This document shows positions 1-8,348 of a DNA stretch of 34,683 nucleotides, piece by piece (position 1 is the first letter of the stretch; each line of letters begins with the position of its first letter). The notes below the pieces were generated by a model. It saw only the letters and a program-made list of their open reading frames with translations. It did no database searches and was not told where the DNA came from. The position numbers and the translations under genes were made by a program. The DNA is from a bacterium (GTDB lineage: Bacteria > Chloroflexota > Dormibacteria > UBA8260 > Bog-877): positions 10,182 to 44,864 of the forward strand of contig JAKAWF010000002.1 in the NCBI GenBank assembly GCA_021817025.1, given 5' to 3'.

Positions 1-950
1 AGGAAGACCTCGTCGCCTCCTCCTCGCTCGACCACGTCGAGGGTCACCGTAAGGTCGGCGGCTTGCCCCGGGCCGGCGAGTTCCAAGTCACGGGGCCGCA
101 CGCCCAGCCAGACATCGGCTGGGCCGCCGGGAGTGGCCGGCCACCGCCCGGGCACCATCCACCCCGGCCCCAAGCCATCGGTGACCCGGGCCGCGCCCGC
201 AGCGTTGGTCTCCAGGGACGCGCGCCAGATGTTCATCGGAGGTTGTCCCACGAAGCGCGCCGCGAACTCCGTCAGCGGATGCCGGATGATGTCCTCGGGA
301 GACCCGATCTGCTCAATGCGCCCGGCGTTCATCACCATGACCCGGTCCGACATGCTGATGGCTTCCTTCTGGTCATGGGTGACGTAGATGGTGGTGATGC
401 CGAGGCGGTCATGGAAACGCCGAAGCTCGATCCGCATCCGCTCCCGCAGGATCGCGTCCAGGTTCGAGAGCGGCTCATCCATGAGCAGCAAGTGCGGGCG
501 CCGCATGATCGCGCGCCCGAGGGCCACCCGCTGGCGCTGGCCGCCCGACAGCTGTTTGGGCTTGCGGTCCAGGAGTTCCTGCAGATCCAGGAGAGCCGCG
601 ACCTCAGTCACGCGAGGGCGCACCTGGTTGCGACGGGTGCGCCGCACTCGCAGGCCAAAGGCGAGGTTTTCGTAGACGGAAAGGTGGGGATACAGGGCGT
701 AGTTCTGGAACACCATGCCCACCTCTCGTGAGCCCGGGTCGGTGGCGGTGACGCACCGGTCCCCGAACCACACATCGCCGCTGTCGGGCCGCTCCAGCCC
801 GGCCAGGATGCGCAGGAGAGTGGTCTTGCCGCAGCCCGACGGACCCACCATGGTGAAGAACTCGCCGTCCGCAATCTCCAGAGACACATCCGCCAACGCC
901 ACGGCTCCTGCAAACTGCTTGCGTACATTCGTCAGTCTGACCATCACCAT
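1..950 (-). CDS. ABC transporter ATP-binding protein, MalK/UgpC/MsmK type (3' end cut by window)
   Basis: This is the ATPase of a carbohydrate-type ABC importer. It hydrolyses ATP at the inner face of the membrane to drive a binding-protein-dependent permease. About 316 residues are visible, against a usual 350-380, so the C-terminus lies outside the window. The protein has Walker A (GPSGCGKTT), Q-loop (MVFQNYALYPHLSV), signature (LSGGQRQRVALGRAI), Walker B (LLLMDEPLSNLDA) and H-loop (YVTHDQKEA). After about residue 240 a TOBE/OB-like regulatory region begins, which is typical of the MalK/UgpC branch. The start ATG at 950 has an AAGGGGAG ribosome-binding site 7 nt upstream; a second ATG at 944 is possible. 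No permease or binding protein is in view, so the substrate cannot be told. ATPases of this branch often serve several sugar importers. The gene is divergent from the decayed chromate cluster. Confidence 0.93.
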   Translation of the reverse strand, partial: MVMVRLTNVRKQFAGAVALADVSLEIADGEFFTMVGPSGCGKTTLLRILAGLERPDSGDVWFGDRCVTATDPGSREVGMVFQNYALYPHLSVYENLAFGLRVRRTRRNQVRPRVTEVAALLDLQELLDRKPKQLSGGQRQRVALGRAIMRRPHLLLMDEPLSNLDAILRERMRIELRRFHDRLGITTIYVTHDQKEAISMSDRVMVMNAGRIEQIGSPEDIIRHPLTEFAARFVGQPPMNIWRASLETNAAGAARVTDGLGPGWMVPGRWPATPGGPADVWLGVRPRDLELAGPGQAADLTVTLDVVERGGGDEVF

Positions 951-1286
951 CGCGGGGCTCCCCTTCTGGCACCGTTGACACCATCGCCGGCGCGTGGTAG
1001 CGCCGCTTGACGCTCCTGCCGGGTCGACCATGGCCGACACTCGCAAGGCTAGGCAACGGTGATTAATCTGGCGTTAAGCTTGTGTGAACGGGCCCCAGTG
1101 TTGGTGTAGAGGGCTACACGATTGTGTGGCCACCGTTTCTTGGGCGCCGCTTCTGGCGGTGTTCCCAGCAGGTTGGCCGCCGACCACTCCGCGGCAGAGC
1201 GCGGTCATGGAGCATGGGGTCCGCTTCTGTTGATGGCTGTGTAACCACGGTTGTATTGCAGGCGGGGTGGCACTAGCCTTGGGCGC
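951..1286. other. Divergent intergenic region between the ABC ATPase and the chrB-like gene
   Basis: This 336-base stretch holds no convincing gene. It should carry the promoters of two divergent units. The right side has a plausible chrB promoter (annotated separately). A small inverted repeat, GTGTAG-aggg-CTACAC, lies at 1104-1119 and could be a regulator site or chance. No tRNA or riboswitch signature was recognised. Confidence 0.5.
1251..1279 (+). promoter_or_regulatory. Putative promoter of the chrB-like gene
   Basis: A TTGTAT box (1251-1256) and a TAGCCT box (1274-1279) are separated by 17 bases. The start ATG (1287) follows the -10 box by only 7 bases, so transcription would begin at or next to the start codon and the mRNA would be leaderless. 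The -35 match is modest. Confidence 0.4.
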
Positions 1287-1756
1287 ATGCTCGCTGCTCA
1301 CCAGTGGGTGCTGCTGGCGTACCGGCTGCCACGCGAGCCGTCGCTGCCACGGATCGCGCTTTGGCGCCAGTTGGGCCGATTGGGACGCTTCAGATAGTCG
1401 CTGGCTTGGTGGCCCTCCCGGCCAGCCCCAAGACGCGGGAGCGGATGGAGTGGCTGGCCGAGGAGGCCCGCGAGGTGGGAGGCTGGGCCGGTGTCTGGCT
1501 GGCCAGGCCGGGGTTGATCGCGCTGGAACGCGAGCTGGCGGGGCGGATGGCGGCCAGCGAGTATTCCGCCGTCACCGAGGAAGCCGGGGCAGCCCTGGCC
1601 CTGGGCGAGGTGGCACGGCGGCGCCCGCTCGCCGGGCTCCGACGCGACTTGGGTCGGATTGGAGAGCGCGACTACTTTCCACCGCCGGAGCGCCATCGGG
1701 CCCAGGCTGCGGTGGCGAGATTGGGGGACCGGGTCAGGGCGAGGACGGTCCGATGA
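1287..1756 (+). pseudogene. chrB: ChrB N-terminal-domain chromate resistance protein, frameshifted
   Basis: The first reading frame from ATG 1287 encodes a typical ChrB N-terminus (WVLLAYRLPREPSLPRIALW), then stops at a TAG at about 1392. The homologous sequence resumes in another frame near 1382 with LQIVAGLVALP, KTRERMEWLAEE and a C-terminal half that ends at the TGA at 1754-1756. One missing base, probably at the GGG run near 1381-1384, accounts for the break. ChrB proteins are linked to chromate sensing and resistance and usually sit beside a chromate efflux transporter. The last codons overlap the next ATG as ATGA, so the original pair was translationally coupled. As it stands the gene cannot give a full product unless the missing base is a sequencing error. 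Confidence 0.75.
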
Positions 1757-2321
1757 GGTGGGCGACCAGACGTGGCTGCCACATCGATCGGGCCGCCGGC
1801 GCGTGGCTGATTCGCCGGTTCCTGGACCCAGAGGCGGAATTCCTGTTCGTAGAAGACCCCGGGGAGGTGCCGCCGGGGGGGTGACCCAGTTCGACATGGC
1901 CGGGACGGCGCTCTCCCATCACGGAGGCCGCTGCAAGATTGAGACTATGCTCTCCCACTTCGACCTGGACAACCCCATTCTGTGGGACGTCTCCCGCATC
2001 GTCCATGAGGCGGACCTGGCGGACCAGGTCTACGACGCTCCGGAGGGCCGGGGCTTGGACCTGGACTTGAGGGGCCTCTCGTTCGTAATGGGCGAAAATC
2101 GTCTGGTGGAATTCGCGGAACCCATCTTCGAGGGGCTGCACGAGTACCGCCGCCGGTTTCTGCTGGCAGGTCGGGATCCCGCCGGATGCTGCGCCCGGGG
2201 GACGATGGCGAGCGCCGGGCTGGTGATGCTGGGCGCATTCTGTGGGCCCAGGGGGTGCGGGCCTTCGCCTATGGGCTCGCCGCCCTGCTTCTGGGCACCA
2301 CCCTCGACCGCCTGGGGTTGA
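1753..2321 (+). pseudogene. ChrB C-terminal-domain (chromate resistance) protein, frameshifted
   Basis: Translation from ATG 1753 begins with the ChrB C-terminal signature (CHIDRAAGAWLIRRFLDPEA, then EFLFVEDP) and runs into a TGA at 1882-1884, immediately after a run of seven G. The same domain continues in the next frame with TQFDMAGTALSHHGGRCKIE, DLDNPILWDVSRIVHEADLA and LVEFAEPIFEGLHEYRRR. Recognisable homology fades near 2165, although that frame stays open to 2321. One missing G in the homopolymer explains the shift. Members of this domain family occur beside ChrB N-terminal proteins and chromate or MFS transporters. The gene follows the ChrB N-terminal gene with an ATGA overlap and precedes the transporter remnant. 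Confidence 0.72.
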
Positions 2322-3485
2322 GCGGCCTGCAGGCCGGGGCGGTGCTGGCCGCCGTGGCGGCGGGCTCGGTCCTCTCCAGCGTGGCGGTGGCGCGAGCCGG
2401 CGACCGGGTCGGCCGCCGCCGAATGTACCTCATTCTGTGTCTCCTGCTGGGGGCCAGCGGCGTGATCTTCGCCTACGCGACCAGCTGGTGGATGTTCACG
2501 GCCGCCGCCCTCACGGGCACGGTCTCGACCGAGGTCATCGCCTCGGGCCCGTTCGCCTCTTTGGACCAGGCCAGGCTCGCGGGCGAACCGGATGGAGCAC
2601 GGCGCCTGGGCGTCTTCGGGCGTTACCACGCCGTCGCCGCAGCCGCCGGTTCCCTCGGTGCGCTGGCAGTGGGCGGCCCTGGCCTCCTGCGCCGGGTCTG
2701 GCCGGGGTTTCCCCCGGACCAGTGCTACTTCCTGGTGCTGGTGGTGGCTGCCATCGCCGGGGCAACGGTCGCCACCCGGCCGTCGGCGAGAGTCGAGGTG
2801 GCCGAGCCGCCGCGATCGGGCGCAGGTGGGCACGCCAGCCGACCAGGGGGGGGGTGCGCCGTTCGCGCCGGGCGGTGGCCGGGCTGACCTCTCTGTGCGC
2901 GCTGGACTCCTTCGCCGGAGGCTTCGTGCTGCAGGCGTTTCTGGCTTACTGATTCGCCGTTCGCTTCCACTCCAGCCCGGGGGAGCTCGGCCTGCTGTTC
3001 TTCATCGACGGGGTGGTCCAGACCGGCTCGGTCCTGGTCGCCTCCCGCCTCGGGAGTCGCTTCGACCTGCTGACGACCATGGCCGCCACCCATCTGCCAT
3101 CGAACCAGCTGCTGGCGGCTGTGCCCCTCGCCCCCGGTTTCCTGGGAGCGGCCGCTCTGCTGGTGGCTCGCTCGACCCTCGCGGAGCTGGATGTCCAACC
3201 AGACGGGCCTATGTGATGGCCTTGGTCGACCCCTCGGAGCGCACCGCTGCGGTTGGTTACACGACCGCGGCCCGCTTCGCCACGCGACCCGCCGGACCGG
3301 TGCTCGCAGGGGCGGGAGTCGCGATCACTCCCGGGTTGCCGTTCTTTTCGGATACCGGCGGGCCCATCCAAGGTTGGTCGCCCCGCCCGCTGGTGGCTGC
3401 GGACGCAAGCCCCCCGACCGAGCCGCCTGGCCCGGACCCGCTCGCCGCGATCAGCGTCACCCCAGCTCGCCCGGAGCGAGATTGA
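2186..3485 (+). pseudogene. MFS transporter associated with ChrB, degraded
   Basis: This was a major facilitator permease of roughly 400 residues. The N-terminal half (about 2186-2850) reads as membrane helices with the MFS loop 2-3 signature (ARAGDRVGRRRMYLI). Three lesions follow. There is a frameshift at a run of nine G (2846-2854). There is an in-frame TGA at 2949-2951 inside AY*FAVRFHSSPGELGLLFF. A third break near 3195 lies in the conserved MDVPTRRAYVMA-like segment, after which VDPSERTAAVGYTTAARFA continues in the third frame to the TGA at 3483-3485. Paired with ChrB proteins on both sides, it was presumably an efflux pump for chromate or a related oxyanion. That substrate is inference; the MFS fold is visible in the sequence. 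Confidence 0.75.
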
Positions 3486-3512
3486 CAACGGCAATCTGGG
3501 AGACGAAACCTG

Positions 3513-3975
3513 ATGCCAGGGATCACGCGCGCCCGACCGAAAACTGACCGGATCGCCTGTCCGTGGCTGATTCAACGCTTCATCGACACGGGGCCGAGAT
3601 CGTCTTCGTCCCGCCGGCTGAGGTCCTGCCCCGGGCCAGGGCCGAGGACGGACATTCCTTCAACGCCCCGGGAGCCGAGTTCACCCACCGCGGGAACCAG
3701 TGCTCTTCTGAGGTGCTGGTCGACCGCTTCGACCTGGGGGATGACCCGGCCCTGGTGCGACTGGCCAAGATCGTGCATGCGGCTGACAGCGCCGACGAGG
3801 GTGGCACCGATCCCCTGGGGGCCGGCCTGCGCGCGATCGGCGAGGGCGGCTGGACGCAAAGGCCGACGACCAGCGGCTCCTGGGGCGCGGACGCTTCGTC
3901 GACGACGTCCTCTACCGCTGGCGCCAGCGCCAGATGGTCACCTGGCGGCACTCGCGGCTCCCCTGGGCATCCTGA
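3513..3975 (+). pseudogene. Second ChrB C-terminal-domain protein, twice frameshifted
   Basis: From ATG 3513 the protein starts like the first ChrB C-terminal protein (RPKTDRIACPWLIQRFIDTG). It then shifts frame near 3590 to continue as AEIVFVPPAEVLPRARAEDG, FNAPGAEFTHRGNQCSSEVL and LVRLAKIVHAADSADE. It shifts again near 3848 into a tail reading DDQRLLGRGRFVDDVLYRW that ends at the TGA at 3973-3975. Each shift is explained by one missing base. The family usually ends in a short DALY-like helix, matched here by DDVLYRW. With the paralogue at 1753 it flanks the transporter remnant on both sides. Confidence 0.7.
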
Positions 3976-4434
3976 TCGCGGGGTTCGTGACGGATCGCCT
4001 GCCGAACCGTTCCATATCAGCGTCGCGCCAGTGCCGGCGGTACGACTCTGAACTGGCGGTCGCCGCCCACTGGTTCCCCGGCTCCAGGGCCCACTCCCGC
4101 GGTGGAGCGGCCAAGGAGGACCCTGGCCTCCAGGAACGGATCAACCGCTGTGGGGCCTCACCCCGGACCGCGACCTCAACTCCGTGATCAACCTCGCCCG
4201 GTGGCCCAACCAGGCCTTCACCGCCAGTGCGGCGGAGACGCCAACTGCCGGGGGGGCGGTCGCCCGTGGCGGCAGGCCCAGGGCCTCTCAGCCGGACTTC
4301 AGCTCCCTGATCGGCGCCCGCCCCGGCCGGCAGCGATCCCACCTCCCTGCGCCGGTGATCCCGGGGGGACCAGCGCCGCCCATGACGACCTGCCAATCCG
4401 GCCCCGGGGTTTGCTGGAGGCCAAACACAGGCGC
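3976..4434. other. Gene debris or non-coding stretch downstream of the chromate cluster
   Basis: No intact gene was recognised. One frame near 3945-4010 reads HLAALAAPLGILIAGFVTDR, which looks like an MFS membrane segment and may be a further transporter fragment. Another frame near 4140-4220 reads WGLTPDRDLNSVIN, which I cannot place. The stretch appears to be the decayed tail of the chromate island. Confidence 0.35.
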
Positions 4435-4445
4435 TCAGAGCGCCT
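4429..4445 (-). terminator. Putative terminator of the oxyanion ABC operon
   Basis: A perfect 7-bp stem (AGGCGCT-CAG-AGCGCCT on the plus strand, 3-nt loop) contains the stop codon of the regulator gene. On the transcribed strand it is followed by a partly T-rich tract (TGTGTTTGG). It would close the four-gene operon. Confidence 0.5.
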
Positions 4446-5517
4446 CGCCCAGGATCTCCAGGCCGTAGCCCGGCACCGCCGCCAGCTGGCGTCTGAGCTC
4501 GGCCCGGCCCAGAGCGCTCAGGAGGGCCGCCAGCTCGGCGCTGTCGAGCCGGTCTCTGGCCACCAGGATCACGCTCTCCTCCTCGGTCACCGGCGAGAAC
4601 TCCAGGCCAAAGGCCAGCGCGGCCGGCTCGGTCGCCACCCCGAAGTCGGCGAGCCCCGCCGCGATCGCGCTGGCAACGGCGAGGTGCCCGCCCACCTGGC
4701 TGTCGTACCCCACAACCTCAGACGATGGAATCCGGTCGCGCGCGAGCTCCCCATCGAGGAGGGCCCTCGCCTCCGCTCCGGGCTCGCGATTGACCAGGCG
4801 CCGCCCCCGGGAGACCAGATCCGCCAGGCCGCCGCCGTCGGTGGCGTCCGGCCGGCGCAGGATCCCCTCCGCCCAGCTCGCGAATCCGATCCTGGCGAAC
4901 CGCGCCTGGGCCGGCAGCGAGCTCCTGGCCGCGGCCGGCTGATGGACCGCGGCCGCGTGGACCAGCCCGCTGCCCAGCAGCTCCAGGGCGGCGGCGCTGC
5001 CGCATGACCACCAGGCGAGCTCCCAGGCCGGCTGGGCGGGCGGCAGAGCCGCCCGCAGCAGGGGCAGGGCGGGGTCGCACCCGGCCACCGTCAGCGGCCG
5101 GGGGCCTCCGGGCCGCCAGCTGGCCGCCCCGGAGGGGCTGACGGCGCCCGAAGCGGCCTCGAAACCCTGGGTCCCGGTCCTCTCCCCCTGCAGCGGCAGT
5201 GCCACCCAGCGGCCGAAGACCTCGACCAAACGGGCCCGGGTGGGATCCCAACGGGGGGACTCCAAGGCGACGGCCGCGACCAGGCGGTCGCTGGCCTCCT
5301 CACCGAAGAGCTGCTCCACGCTGCGGCCCAGGACCTGCGCCATCCTGACGGCCACCCCCAGCGACGGCGACCAGGCGCCCGCCTCCACCCCGACCACGGT
5401 CTGGCGGCTGACCTGGCAGGCCCGCGCCAGGTCGGCCTGGGAGATCCCGCGCGCGAGGCGGGCCAGCCGGAGGCGGCGGCCGGCCTGAGCGTCCCGGGCC
5501 GGAGGTGGCTCAGGCAC
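4435..5517 (-). CDS. XRE-type HTH regulator fused to a substrate-binding (PBP-like) domain
   Basis: A 360-residue, probably one-component, transcription regulator. Residues about 13-67 form an XRE/Cro-type helix-turn-helix (LRLARLARGISQADLARAC, then VSRQTVVGVEAG). Residues about 140-345 resemble a periplasmic-binding-protein-like domain of the kind fused to HTHs in molybdate-related regulators, with no signal peptide, so it would sense its ligand in the cytoplasm. The start is a GTG at 5517 that overlaps the end of the ATPase gene by 8 bases, placing it last in the importer operon. The context suggests it senses the imported oxyanion and regulates the operon. That role is inference; the HTH is clear and the ligand domain is moderately clear. 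Confidence 0.85.
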   Translation of the reverse strand: MPEPPPARDAQAGRRLRLARLARGISQADLARACQVSRQTVVGVEAGAWSPSLGVAVRMAQVLGRSVEQLFGEEASDRLVAAVALESPRWDPTRARLVEVFGRWVALPLQGERTGTQGFEAASGAVSPSGAASWRPGGPRPLTVAGCDPALPLLRAALPPAQPAWELAWWSCGSAAALELLGSGLVHAAAVHQPAAARSSLPAQARFARIGFASWAEGILRRPDATDGGGLADLVSRGRRLVNREPGAEARALLDGELARDRIPSSEVVGYDSQVGGHLAVASAIAAGLADFGVATEPAALAFGLEFSPVTEEESVILVARDRLDSAELAALLSALGRAELRRQLAAVPGYGLEILGEAL

Positions 5518-6469
5518 TGCCCGCCTCCCGCTCCGCGAAGACCGGACGGTTCGGCAACAAGAGGTTCAGTCTGGCACCCGGAGTCACCGCCTCGGGGCGG
5601 AGCATGTGAAATCGCCCAGCCCACTCCCCGGAGGCTTCCATCTCGAGGTCAAAACTGGCCCCCTGGGGATGGCAGCTCGCCACTGTCGCGGCCAGCTCCA
5701 GACCTCCTCTGCGCTTGGCCGCGGCCAGCTCAGGGTGGACTCCCAGAAGCAGGCCGCCGCGGCGCAGCCAGCCCCGATAGCCGACCAGCCTGGCCACCTC
5801 CGGGCTGGCGGGGTTGAGCACCACGTCTCGGGCACCTCCCTGCTGGAGCACGCGTCCACGGTGGAGCACCGCCAGGCGGTCCGAGAAGCGCTGCGCCTCC
5901 TCCAAGCGGTGGGTCACCAGGATCGCACCGCCTGGAAACTGCCGCAGCTCGCCCAGCAGCAGCTCCAGCAGACTCTCGCCGAGGGGACGGTCCAGGGCCG
6001 AGAAGGGCTCGTCGAGCAGCAGCAGGCGGCAGCCAGCCTCGAGGGTGCGGGCCAGCGCGACCCGCCTCCGCTCCCCCTCTGAGAGCGCTCTGGGCCGGGC
6101 GGCGAGCAGGGGCGTCAGGCCCAGCCGATCCGCGAGCAGCCGGGCGGAGGCGGGGCTCGAGCCCCGGGCATAGGCGATGTTCTCCTGCACCGTGAGATGG
6201 GGGAAGAGGGCTGAGGTCTGGCTGACCAGCCCCACCCCGCGGCGCTCGGGCGCGACCAGGTGGCGGCTCCCGCTGGAGATCACCTGGCCGCCGATCTCGA
6301 TCTGCCCTCGGCGCATGGGAATCAGCCCCGCCAGGGTCTTCAGCACGGTGGTCTTGCCGGCCCCCGACTCCCCCAGCAGCGAGAGCCGCTCGCCCTCACC
6401 CAGGCGCAGCTCGACGGCGACCTGGAAGTCCCGGCGCACGACCTCAAAGACGGCGTCGAGCACGCGCAC
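5510..6469 (-). CDS. Molybdate/tungstate-type ABC transporter ATP-binding protein
   Basis: A 319-residue ABC ATPase energising the importer encoded upstream. Walker A is LLGESGAGKTTVLK (about residues 32-45), the Q-loop is GLVSQTSALFPHLTV, Walker B is LLLLDEPFSALDRP and the H-loop is LVTHRLEEA. The signature reads LSEGERRRVALARTL, where most homologues have LSGGQ; LSxGE variants occur in ModC/WtpC-like proteins. The last 90 or so residues form a TOBE-like domain. The start is GTG 6469, overlapping the permease gene by 26 bases, and the 3' end overlaps the regulator gene by 8 bases. The oxyanion specificity rests on the neighbours; sulfate or another anion cannot be excluded. Confidence 0.9.
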   Translation of the reverse strand: MRVLDAVFEVVRRDFQVAVELRLGEGERLSLLGESGAGKTTVLKTLAGLIPMRRGQIEIGGQVISSGSRHLVAPERRGVGLVSQTSALFPHLTVQENIAYARGSSPASARLLADRLGLTPLLAARPRALSEGERRRVALARTLEAGCRLLLLDEPFSALDRPLGESLLELLLGELRQFPGGAILVTHRLEEAQRFSDRLAVLHRGRVLQQGGARDVVLNPASPEVARLVGYRGWLRRGGLLLGVHPELAAAKRRGGLELAATVASCHPQGASFDLEMEASGEWAGRFHMLRPEAVTPGARLNLLLPNRPVFAEREAGSA

Positions 6470-7241
6470 TCCAGGCGTAGGCGGCGACCGGCAGGGGCAG
6501 CGCCACCACGAGCAGCACCAGGGCGAAAGGCAGCGCTGAGTTGAGCCCCGTCTCCTGCAGGGTGGTCCAGATCTGCATGGGCAGTCCGAAGGGGTGGTAG
6601 GCGATGATCAGCACCGCCCCGAAAGCTCCCATCGCGCGGGCCCAGGTCACCGCCAGGGCCGAGGCCAGGCCAGGCGCCGCCAGCGGCAGGGTCACCCGGC
6701 GCAGGGTGCGCCGCCGGCTGTCACCCAGCAGCCTGGCCGCCTGCTCCAGCTCCGGGTCCACCGCGGCGAAGGCCGCCTCCGCGCCCAGCACGTAGTAGGG
6801 CACCGCCTCGTAGAGCTCGGCCACCACCAGGGCCAAGAAGGTGTCGGCGGCGGTCAAGTGGATGTGCCCCAAGACCGCTCCGATGGGGGTGGCCGGACCC
6901 ACCATGAACACCAGCAGCAGGCCGACCACCAACGGCGGGGTCAGCAGTGGCAGCAACATCCCCGCCTCGAAGGCCCGGTTCCATGGCAGCCTGCCCCGGG
7001 CCAGCAGATAGGCGAGCGGGGTCCCCGCCAGGACGATCACCCCAACCGCCAGCAGTGACGCCAGCAAGGAGGTGAGCAGGGGCTGGAGCGCGCCCGGCTG
7101 GCGCAGGGCCGCCAGGAACGAGGCCGGCGAGAGATGCGCCAGCAGGGTGATGACCGGCCCCAGCAGGGCGACCCAGACGAGCACGGCCGCCAGCAGCGCC
7201 GCGGCGGTCCCGAACCGCGCCGGGGCGGAACCCCGGACCAC
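6444..7241 (-). CDS. Molybdate/tungstate-type ABC transporter permease
   Basis: A 265-residue inner-membrane permease of the ModB/WtpB (BPD_transp_1) family. About six membrane helices are visible, beginning with AAALLAAVLVWVALLGPVI near residue 15 and ending with FALVLLVVALPLPVAAYAW. The cytoplasmic EAA-like loop that contacts the ATPase reads LEQAARLLGDSRRRTLRRV followed by TLPLAAPGLASALAV. The start is GTG 7241, 17 bases after the binding-protein stop. The gene overlaps the ATPase start by 26 bases, so permease and ATPase are translationally coupled. It would form a homodimeric channel receiving oxyanion from the lipoprotein encoded just upstream. Confidence 0.9.
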   Translation of the reverse strand: MVRGSAPARFGTAAALLAAVLVWVALLGPVITLLAHLSPASFLAALRQPGALQPLLTSLLASLLAVGVIVLAGTPLAYLLARGRLPWNRAFEAGMLLPLLTPPLVVGLLLVFMVGPATPIGAVLGHIHLTAADTFLALVVAELYEAVPYYVLGAEAAFAAVDPELEQAARLLGDSRRRTLRRVTLPLAAPGLASALAVTWARAMGAFGAVLIIAYHPFGLPMQIWTTLQETGLNSALPFALVLLVVALPLPVAAYAWSARARRRL

Positions 7242-7258
7242 AGCCTTGGACGCGGCGC

Positions 7259-8227
7259 TCAGGCGACGGCCCTGATGGAAGCGGGGACGGCGTGGAGGTT
7301 CCCCAGCAGGGTCGGGGGCAGCAGGGAGTAGCCGGCGCGGCTGAGGATGGTCCGGCCCGGCTGGGAGATCAGATAGCGCACGAAGGCGTCCGCCGCCGCT
7401 CCGTCCGACCGCCCCAGGACGGTCACCTCCAGGTCCAGGAGGAAGCCGTGGACTGAATCATGGGGGCCGATCTGGAGCGAGGCCCGACGGTACTGCGCCT
7501 GGTCCTGCGGGTCGCCGAAGTCGATCCCGGCGGGCAGCGGCACGTACGGCAGCCCCAGCTGGATGGCCTGAGAGCGAAAGGCGCTGGCGGCGTCCAGCTG
7601 GCCCGCCTGGAGCTGCGCCTCCAGCGCGGTCTCGGGGTAGATCTGGGAGCCTGGGTTGCTGCCGCCCAGGACCGCCTGGGCCTCGGCGGCGGGCAGCGAG
7701 TAGGCCTGGCGGGCCAGTCCGACCATCATCGCGAAGGCCTGCCCCTGGGGGTCGGTCGCCGGGTCGGTGCGCCCCAGCCTGAACCCCGGGGCCGCCAGCA
7801 ACGAGAAGAGGTCCCTGATCGGCAGCTGGCCGAGGGCGAGCTTGTGCAGCTCGGCCGCGTAGCGACCCTTGGGGTAGTAGGCGAGCACCAAGGGACTGGT
7901 CGCGATCCGCACCGCCCAGCGGGTGTGGGCCGGCTCCAGCATTGAGATCGGCGCGCTGCCGACGGAGATGAAGACGTTGGGGCTTATCTCGTGGGCCAGG
8001 ATCTCCTGAGCCAAGGCGACGCTGCCCGCGCCGCGCCCCTGGTACTGGTAGCCGGTGGCCCTGGTGAAGGCCGGTCCCGCCCGCTGGTCCATCACCAGCT
8101 CCAGCGAACCCGCGAACGCCACGTCCGCAGTCCCTCCGGGGGCCCCCTGGGGGGCCGGTCCAGAGCAGCCGGCGAGCAGCATGACAAGGCCCGTGCCCAG
8201 CGCCAGCAGTGGGCGCAAACCAGACAT
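7259..8227 (-). CDS. Oxyanion-binding lipoprotein of the ABC importer (ModA/WtpA-like)
   Basis: A 322-residue extracytoplasmic binding protein. The chosen ATG at 8227 puts a lipoprotein signal peptide at the N-terminus (LLALGTGLVMLLAGCSG, lipobox Cys about residue 21). Mature sequence begins with VAFAGSLELVMDQRAGPAFT and YQYQGRGAGSVALAQEI, the arrangement of the WtpA/tungstate and ModA families in which the AGSL and GSV segments line the anion pocket. A longer reading from 8296 is possible but would bury the signal peptide. Permease, ATPase and regulator genes follow with 17-base spacing or overlaps. A TATACT box sits 6 bases upstream of the ATG. Tungstate versus molybdate cannot be decided from sequence alone. 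Confidence 0.87.
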   Translation of the reverse strand: MSGLRPLLALGTGLVMLLAGCSGPAPQGAPGGTADVAFAGSLELVMDQRAGPAFTRATGYQYQGRGAGSVALAQEILAHEISPNVFISVGSAPISMLEPAHTRWAVRIATSPLVLAYYPKGRYAAELHKLALGQLPIRDLFSLLAAPGFRLGRTDPATDPQGQAFAMMVGLARQAYSLPAAEAQAVLGGSNPGSQIYPETALEAQLQAGQLDAASAFRSQAIQLGLPYVPLPAGIDFGDPQDQAQYRRASLQIGPHDSVHGFLLDLEVTVLGRSDGAAADAFVRYLISQPGRTILSRAGYSLLPPTLLGNLHAVPASIRAVA

Positions 8228-8233
8228 GCCGCA

Positions 8234-8261
8234 AGTATAACTAGCGAAACGCTGGTGTAAA
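8234..8261 (-). promoter_or_regulatory. Promoter of the oxyanion importer operon, apparently leaderless
   Basis: Reading the minus strand, TTTACA (8256-8261) and TATACT (8234-8239) are separated by 16 bases. The ATG follows the -10 box by 6 bases with no Shine-Dalgarno sequence, so the transcript would start at the ATG. This is the best-matched promoter in the window. Confidence 0.6.
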
Positions 8262-8336
8262 TTGTCACTTGGCTTGCGCTGCTCCGCTTCCGGCACGCCC
8301 GATCCGGATTGGTGGGTCCGACGGAGCAGGTCGGTC

Positions 8337-8342
8337 TAAACT
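8337..8342 (+). promoter_or_regulatory. -10 box of the DUF1707/LiaF-like gene, apparently leaderless
   Basis: TAAACT lies exactly 6 bases before the ATG at 8349, and no Shine-Dalgarno sequence is present. No convincing -35 box was found. It is divergent from the importer-operon promoter about 75 bases away. Confidence 0.45.
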
Positions 8343-8348
8343 GGCCCG

